Origin: Thermoplasmata archaeon
GTDB taxonomy: Archaea > Thermoplasmatota > Thermoplasmata > Thermoplasmatales > Thermoplasmataceae
Assembly (NCBI GenBank): GCA_021804185.1
Contig: JAJZKL010000057.1
Span: 1-6,804, forward strand
Direction: 5' to 3'
Length of the DNA: 6,804 nucleotides
Shown: positions 6,610 to 6,804 of the stretch, piece after piece
Layout: every line of letters starts with the position of its first letter
Position numbering within the stretch: position 1 is the first letter of the stretch
Made by a program: the position numbers and the translations under genes
The notes under the pieces: model-generated
The model's database searches: none
What the model saw: the letters and a program-made list of their open reading frames with translations, nothing else
Told to the model about the DNA's origin: nothing

Positions 6610-6804
6610 ATGGATGACAGAGGTTCATGGCACGGTATCGAGAGAAGCCTCCTTGAATGGTATCCGACAATAGACTCCACTAAATGCAACGACTGCGGTA
6701 TGTGCATACTGACCTGCGGAAATGACGTTTTCAGGTGGAATATGGACCGGAACGAACCTTTGGTGCAGAACCCGGGTAAATGTGTAATAGGATGCACAAC
6801 ATGC
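6610..6804 (+). CDS. Ferredoxin-family 4Fe-4S dicluster protein, 3'-truncated by the window edge
   Basis: Likely small soluble electron carrier or electron-transfer subunit holding two [4Fe-4S] clusters; its partner cannot be told from this window. The 65 visible residues begin MDDRGSWHGIERSLLEWYPT, matching the WxGIpRxxxxWyPTID-type lead-in I recall from archaeal and bacterial ferredoxin-family proteins. A complete C-x2-C-x2-C-x3-C set follows (C26, C29, C32, C36 in CNDCGMCILTC). The second set starts as C58-x3-C62-x2-C65 (CVIGCTTC), and the last Cys, usually followed by Pro, lies beyond the edge. The family is typically about 100-130 aa, so roughly half is missing. The ATG at 6610 is 26 bases from a TATA-like element with no ribosome-binding site, suggesting a leaderless start. 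It is divergent from rps17e. The minus-strand open frame across it is a shadow. Confidence 0.88.
   Translation, partial: MDDRGSWHGIERSLLEWYPTIDSTKCNDCGMCILTCGNDVFRWNMDRNEPLVQNPGKCVIGCTTC

Noticed and set aside
6585..6797. A minus-strand open frame of 70 residues near the window end
   Set aside because: It overlaps the ferredoxin-like gene, whose Cys ligand pattern is unmistakable.

Overview
This window reads as chromosomal DNA from an archaeon, most likely a member of the Thermoplasmatales or a close relative. The evidence is a eukaryote/archaeal-type ribosomal protein S17e, A/T-rich TATA-like boxes about 26-28 bases upstream of apparently leaderless genes, an archaeal GGTGAT ribosome-binding site, and a DnaK that lacks the N-terminal-lobe insert of Gram-negative DnaK. 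The genus assignment is inference from remembered sequence resemblance; no search was run.

Layout. Bases 1-2924 (+) hold the 3' part of dnaK followed by dnaJ, overlapping or nearly so, as the tail of an Hsp70 chaperone operon whose start lies outside the window. Bases 2925-3634 contain no intact gene. On the minus strand they carry stop- and frame-broken coding remnants, part of which resembles a DDE-type transposase, plus a hairpin followed by a T-run. Bases 3635-4078 (+) encode a small single-domain universal stress protein. It converges with a minus-strand pair: an acetyl-CoA C-acyltransferase (thiolase, 6070-4907) and an enoyl-CoA hydratase (4896-4146). These two genes are translationally coupled and share one promoter upstream of the thiolase. 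They catalyse two of the steps of beta-oxidation type acyl-CoA metabolism. Upstream of them, also on the minus strand, is rps17e (6437-6210) with its own promoter. A divergent intergenic region separates it from the start of a ferredoxin-family dicluster protein (6610 onward, +) that runs off the window.

The most notable point is in the hydratase gene. As given, its frame does not stop where the family normally ends but runs on antisense through the whole stress-protein gene. Removing one A from the A7 run at 4178-4172 restores a canonical C-terminus, with a stop at 4148-4146 lying in the loop of a terminator-like hairpin. The long antisense fusion is therefore best read as a one-base indel (sequencing error or real mutation), not as a new protein. 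I see no CRISPR array, tRNA, rRNA, complete insertion sequence or convincing novel system.
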